From Actinomycetes bacterium (GTDB lineage: Bacteria > Actinomycetota > Actinomycetes > Streptosporangiales > Streptosporangiaceae), in the NCBI GenBank assembly GCA_025964635.1, contig JAOPYP010000461.1, positions 1-7,200 of the forward strand: a stretch of 7,200 bases of DNA. Reading direction: 5' to 3'. The notes under the pieces are model-generated. The model did no database searches, was not told where the DNA came from, and saw nothing but the letters and a program-made list of their open reading frames with translations. Both the position numbers and the translations under genes were made by a program. The first letter of the stretch is position 1. Each line of letters starts with the position of its first letter. Shown in pieces: positions 5,774 through 7,200 of this stretch.

Positions 5774-6106
5774 TCAGATCCAGCGGCGCCGGCGGCTGCT
5801 GCGCGTGCGGCTGCGGCCGGACCGTTTGTGGCCGCGCTCGTGGCCGGACAGCCGGTACAGGATCAGCAGGATCAGGGCGCCGACGACGGAGCCGATGATC
5901 CCGGACGCACGGAGGTGGTGAACGGTGAGGGTGTGGTATTCGATCAGGTTCAGGATGAACCCGCCGAGGAAAGACCCCAGCACCCCGAGGACGATCGTCC
6001 CCAGCAGGCCGATGGGGTCGCGGCCGGGAACGAGCAGGCGCGCCAGCGCCCCGGCGATGAGTCCCACGATCAGCAGAACGAGAATGAATGCCAACATGTG
6101 CGGCAT
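5774..6106 (-). CDS. GlsB/YeaQ/YmgE family small membrane protein (transglycosylase-associated type)
   Basis: This 110-residue protein has three hydrophobic segments (about 4-24, 32-54 and 67-86) with the Gly-rich pattern GLIAGALARLLVPGRDPIG followed by GTIVLGVLGSFLGGF, typical of the GlsB/YeaQ/YmgE family (Transgly_assoc). Members are integral membrane proteins often linked to stress responses; no enzymatic activity is established. The basic tail HKRSGRSRTRSSRRRR (93-108) is longer than usual for the family, and by the positive-inside rule it should face the cytoplasm. I take the ATG at 6104-6106, preceded by TAGGGG as a close ribosome site; the ATG at 6095-6097 would then be spaced more normally and is a fair alternative. 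The tail ends at a hairpin-rich spacer that probably terminates transcription. Confidence 0.88.
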   Translation of the reverse strand: MPHMLAFILVLLIVGLIAGALARLLVPGRDPIGLLGTIVLGVLGSFLGGFILNLIEYHTLTVHHLRASGIIGSVVGALILLILYRLSGHERGHKRSGRSRTRSSRRRRWI

Positions 6107-6147
6107 CTACCCCTACGGAATGTGATCATGCGGTATCTTATGGCCTT

Positions 6148-6161
6148 TCCAGATTCCTGGA
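6148..6161. promoter_or_regulatory. Operator-like inverted repeat upstream of the GlsB-type gene
   Basis: TCCAG-ATTC-CTGGA is a perfect 5-bp inverted repeat with a 4-bp centre. It lies where the -35 box would be for the TAAGAT -10 at 6135-6140, which itself lacks a good -35. Binding of a regulator here is plausible but unproved, and a 10-bp match can arise by chance. Confidence 0.25.
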
Positions 6162-6250
6162 TTTTTGCCTGACATGCCCATCGCTTTACCAGCTAGGGCC
6201 GGACGCGGTAGCCGCGCACGGCGGGGCTGCGGGCCGCCAGCGTCCCACAT

Positions 6251-6301
6251 GCGGGGAGCCGCCTTCCCCGCCGCGGGCCGGGATCCGCGGGGAGCCCCGC
6301 G
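6251..6301. repeat. Repeated GCGGGGAGCC, each copy in a hairpin, before the tRNA-Glu promoter
   Basis: GCGGGGAGCC occurs at 6251-6260 and 6287-6296. The first copy forms a hairpin (GCGGGGA 6251-6257 with TCCCCGC 6265-6271). The second lies in a near-perfect palindrome (CGCGGG 6286-6291 with CCCGCG 6296-6301). They end 9 bp before the -35 box of tRNA-Glu. Confidence 0.55.
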
Positions 6302-6309
6302 ATGTCCAT

Positions 6310-6339
6310 TTGGCGTCATCCCACGCGGTACCCTACGAT
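6310..6339 (+). promoter_or_regulatory. Promoter of tRNA-Glu
   Basis: TTGGCG (6310-6315) and TACGAT (6334-6339) are separated by 18 bp, a good housekeeping-sigma promoter for an actinomycete. The tRNA begins 10 bp after the -10 box, so the 5' leader would be only two or three bases. Confidence 0.7.
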
Positions 6340-6348
6340 GCAGTGTCT

Positions 6349-6421
6349 GGCCCCGTCGTCTAGTGGCCCAGGACGCCGCCCTCTCAAGGCGGTAGCGGCG
6401 GTTCGAATCCGCTCGGGGCTA
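6349..6421 (+). tRNA. tRNA-Glu (anticodon CUC)
   Basis: A 73-base cloverleaf. The acceptor GGCCCCG (6349-6355) pairs with CGGGGCT (6414-6420), the first pair being G-U, and A6421 is the discriminator. The anticodon stem is CCGCC/GGCGG (6376-6380, 6388-6392) with loop CTCTCAA and anticodon CTC at 6383-6385. The T stem GGCGG/CCGCT encloses TTCGAAT. The D arm carries GTCTAGTGGCCCAGGAC. CCA is not encoded. It reads GAG, the main Glu codon here. It stands on the same strand as gltX and tRNA-Gln, with its own promoter and a following hairpin. Confidence 0.96.
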
Positions 6422-6441
6422 CTCATGGAGTAGCAGGTCAC

Positions 6442-6473
6442 AGGCCCGGTCACCGCCCACGGTGGCCGGGCCT
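6442..6473 (+). terminator. Terminator of tRNA-Glu
   Basis: AGGCCCGG (6442-6449) and TCACC (6450-6454) pair with GGTGG (6461-6465) and CCGGGCCT (6466-6473), a 13-bp stem with one G-U pair and a 6-base loop. TGATCGTTTG follows, a modest T-rich stretch. It begins 20 bp after the tRNA. Confidence 0.75.
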
Positions 6474-6941
6474 TGATCGTTTGCCCGCCCTTTGCCCGTG
6501 GGTTCCGCCCGTCCTGCCGCCCCGGTGGCTGTCACGGGCCGACGGTCACCGGAAGGTCCGGCGACCATGACATTCGCGTGGCTCCGGACGCGTATCCGGG
6601 TGAGCGGATCAGGATCGCTGGTGAGACACCGGGCGGAGCGCAGGACCGCTAACCCAGCCCCCATCAAGTCGATCAGCGGCACGTCGCTCACTAAGGACGG
6701 CAAGCCCGAGAGCAGGTTCGGCACCTTCAGCATGCCGCTGCGCGGCATCCGCTCCTCGGCTGGCGACGTCTTCCCGAACACCATCACGGAGCCCCTGTAC
6801 GACCCGCAGGTACTGCAGGGCAGGCAAGACCTGGGCCGAGATCGCCTCGGCTTTGCACACCGTCGAGCCCGATCGCTCAGGGTGCCCTCGGAGCCGCAGA
6901 TGGGCCCCCGGCCCCCCAGCCAGCCGCGCTGCGGAGCCGGA
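6474..6941. other. Mostly degraded region between tRNA-Glu and the right-edge gene
   Basis: I find no intact gene in these 468 bp. Small hairpins are present: GGTCACCGGA with TCCGGCGACC (6544-6566, one mismatch), directly before an ATG at 6567, and CCGGA/TCCGG (6584-6599). An unrecognised coding remnant is described separately at 6654-6880. The minus-strand frames here run over the tRNA or its terminator and look like antisense shadows. Confidence 0.5.
6654..6880 (+). pseudogene. Unrecognised coding remnant, probably frameshifted
   Basis: In the frame starting at 6654 nearly every codon to 6809 ends in G or C (about 47 of 49), the signature of real genes in this genome. It reads IKSISGTSLTKDGKPE, then FGTFSMPLRGIRSSAGDVF, then PNTITEPLYDPQ. 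Beyond 6810 this frame turns into rare codons (GTA, CAA, CGA, TTT, GCA), while the +1 frame takes over with RAGKTWAEIASALHTVEP (6817-6870), which resembles the start of a helix-turn-helix. I infer one gene broken by a single-base change near 6810 and truncated at both ends. I do not recognise the family. Its place just behind a tRNA gene allows a mobile-element or phage origin, but nothing in it proves that. Confidence 0.4.
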
Positions 6942-7200
6942 TCAGAGCATGAGGATCAGCATGTAGCCCATGGCGATACCCATCGCGATCTTGCCGAACG
7001 CGGCGAGTCTGGGTGCGAGGAGTGCCTGGCTGGCGGCGGGGTCTCGGCGTGGCATCTCCGCGCTGCCTGGTGTATCAGTAACGCTGGCGGCGCGGGCGCC
7101 CGATGGGACGGTGACCAGCGCGCGCTGCTGCGTGGCGCCGGCCTGATCCCGTGTGCTGGTCCTGACCCGGGCCAGGGAGGCGAGCTGGTCGGTGGTCCAC
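6942..7200 (-). CDS. C-terminal part of an unidentified membrane protein (partial, 5' end outside window)
   Basis: Reading leftwards from the window edge, 86 codons end at the TGA at 6944-6942 with normal GC-rich third positions. The visible 85 residues begin with a hydrophilic Ser/Thr/Arg/Ala-rich stretch (about 1-65). They finish with one hydrophobic helix, AAFGKIAMGIAMGYMLILML, unusually rich in Met and placed at the very C-terminus. The Met-rich ending recalls DUF5134-type multi-spanning actinobacterial proteins, some of which are annotated near copper genes, but this is a weak resemblance from memory. It could also be a tail-anchored protein. The start, the full length and the operon lie outside the window. 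Confidence 0.6.
   Translation of the reverse strand, partial: WTTDQLASLARVRTSTRDQAGATQQRALVTVPSGARAASVTDTPGSAEMPRRDPAASQALLAPRLAAFGKIAMGIAMGYMLILML

Larger units (their letters stand above)
6107..6348. other. Divergent regulatory region between the GlsB-type gene and tRNA-Glu
   Basis: The left third (about 6120-6195) is clearly richer in A/T than the rest of the window, as for a promoter region. On the minus strand TAAGAT (6140-6135) is a possible -10 for the membrane gene with a leader of about 20-25 bases. The right part holds two GC-rich hairpins and the tRNA-Glu promoter. I see no gene. Confidence 0.5.

Noticed and set aside
4938..6421. The two tRNA genes as attachment sites of an intact integrated element
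   Set aside because: No integrase, no direct repeat of either tRNA 3' end within the window, and the genes between them are ordinary chromosomal families.
6419..6787. Minus-strand frame (122 codons) after tRNA-Glu
   Set aside because: Its end overlaps the tRNA 3' end and the terminator, and the opposite strand has the coding signature at 6654-6809.
6567..7200. Plus-strand frame open from the ATG at 6567 to the window end
   Set aside because: Only the 6654-6809 part looks coding. Beyond 6810 the codons are rare, and beyond 6942 it is antisense to a membrane-protein end with a clear C-terminal helix.
1..7200. CRISPR array, toxin-antitoxin pair, transposase or biosynthetic cluster
   Set aside because: No regularly spaced repeats, no matching small gene pairs, no transposase motifs and no synthase domains are visible on either strand.

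Overview
The window is very GC-rich, and its protein-coding genes put G or C at almost every third codon position. It starts genes with GTG as readily as ATG and encodes no CCA tail on its tRNAs. It carries a fumarylacetoacetate-hydrolase-family gene overlapping gltX, the arrangement known from Mycobacterium tuberculosis (Rv2993c-Rv2992c) and other actinobacteria. A DUF2630 gene lies just upstream. Together these point to the chromosome of a high-GC actinomycete; I cannot name the genus.

Layout. Positions 1-688 hold the C-terminal half of an MFS transporter (+), cut by the window edge. It runs tail-to-tail into a short-chain dehydrogenase (-, 642-1349). A 123-bp divergent gap with two leaderless-looking promoters separates that gene from a DUF2630 protein (+, 1473-1718). 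After a hairpin come the FAH-family enzyme (1828-2658) and glutamyl-tRNA synthetase gltX (2651-4162), which overlap by 8 bp. Directly behind gltX is a decayed LacI-type regulator (4218-4819), whose recognisable pieces lie in three different frames. Next are tRNA-Gln(CUG), a strong hairpin terminator, a DUF985 cupin (-, 5076-5513), a GlsB/YeaQ/YmgE-type small membrane protein (-, 5774-6106), tRNA-Glu(CUC) with a good promoter and its own terminator-like hairpin, and then about 470 bp of mostly degraded sequence. That last stretch includes an unrecognised coding remnant around 6654-6880. The right edge holds the C-terminal part of a membrane protein (-, from 6942).

How it works together. The coherent theme is glutamate and glutamine decoding. 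gltX and the tRNAs for Glu and Gln lie within about 3.8 kb. In actinobacteria that lack GlnRS, one GluRS charges both tRNAs and GatCAB then converts Glu-tRNA(Gln) to Gln-tRNA(Gln). The other genes look like ordinary metabolic or stress-related housekeeping and accessory genes. I see no CRISPR array, toxin-antitoxin pair, biosynthetic cluster, transposase or clear new system. The most interesting material is the decay around the tRNA loci (the LacI remnant and the 6654-6880 remnant), the paired hairpins near the tRNA-Glu promoter, and the leaderless divergent promoters.
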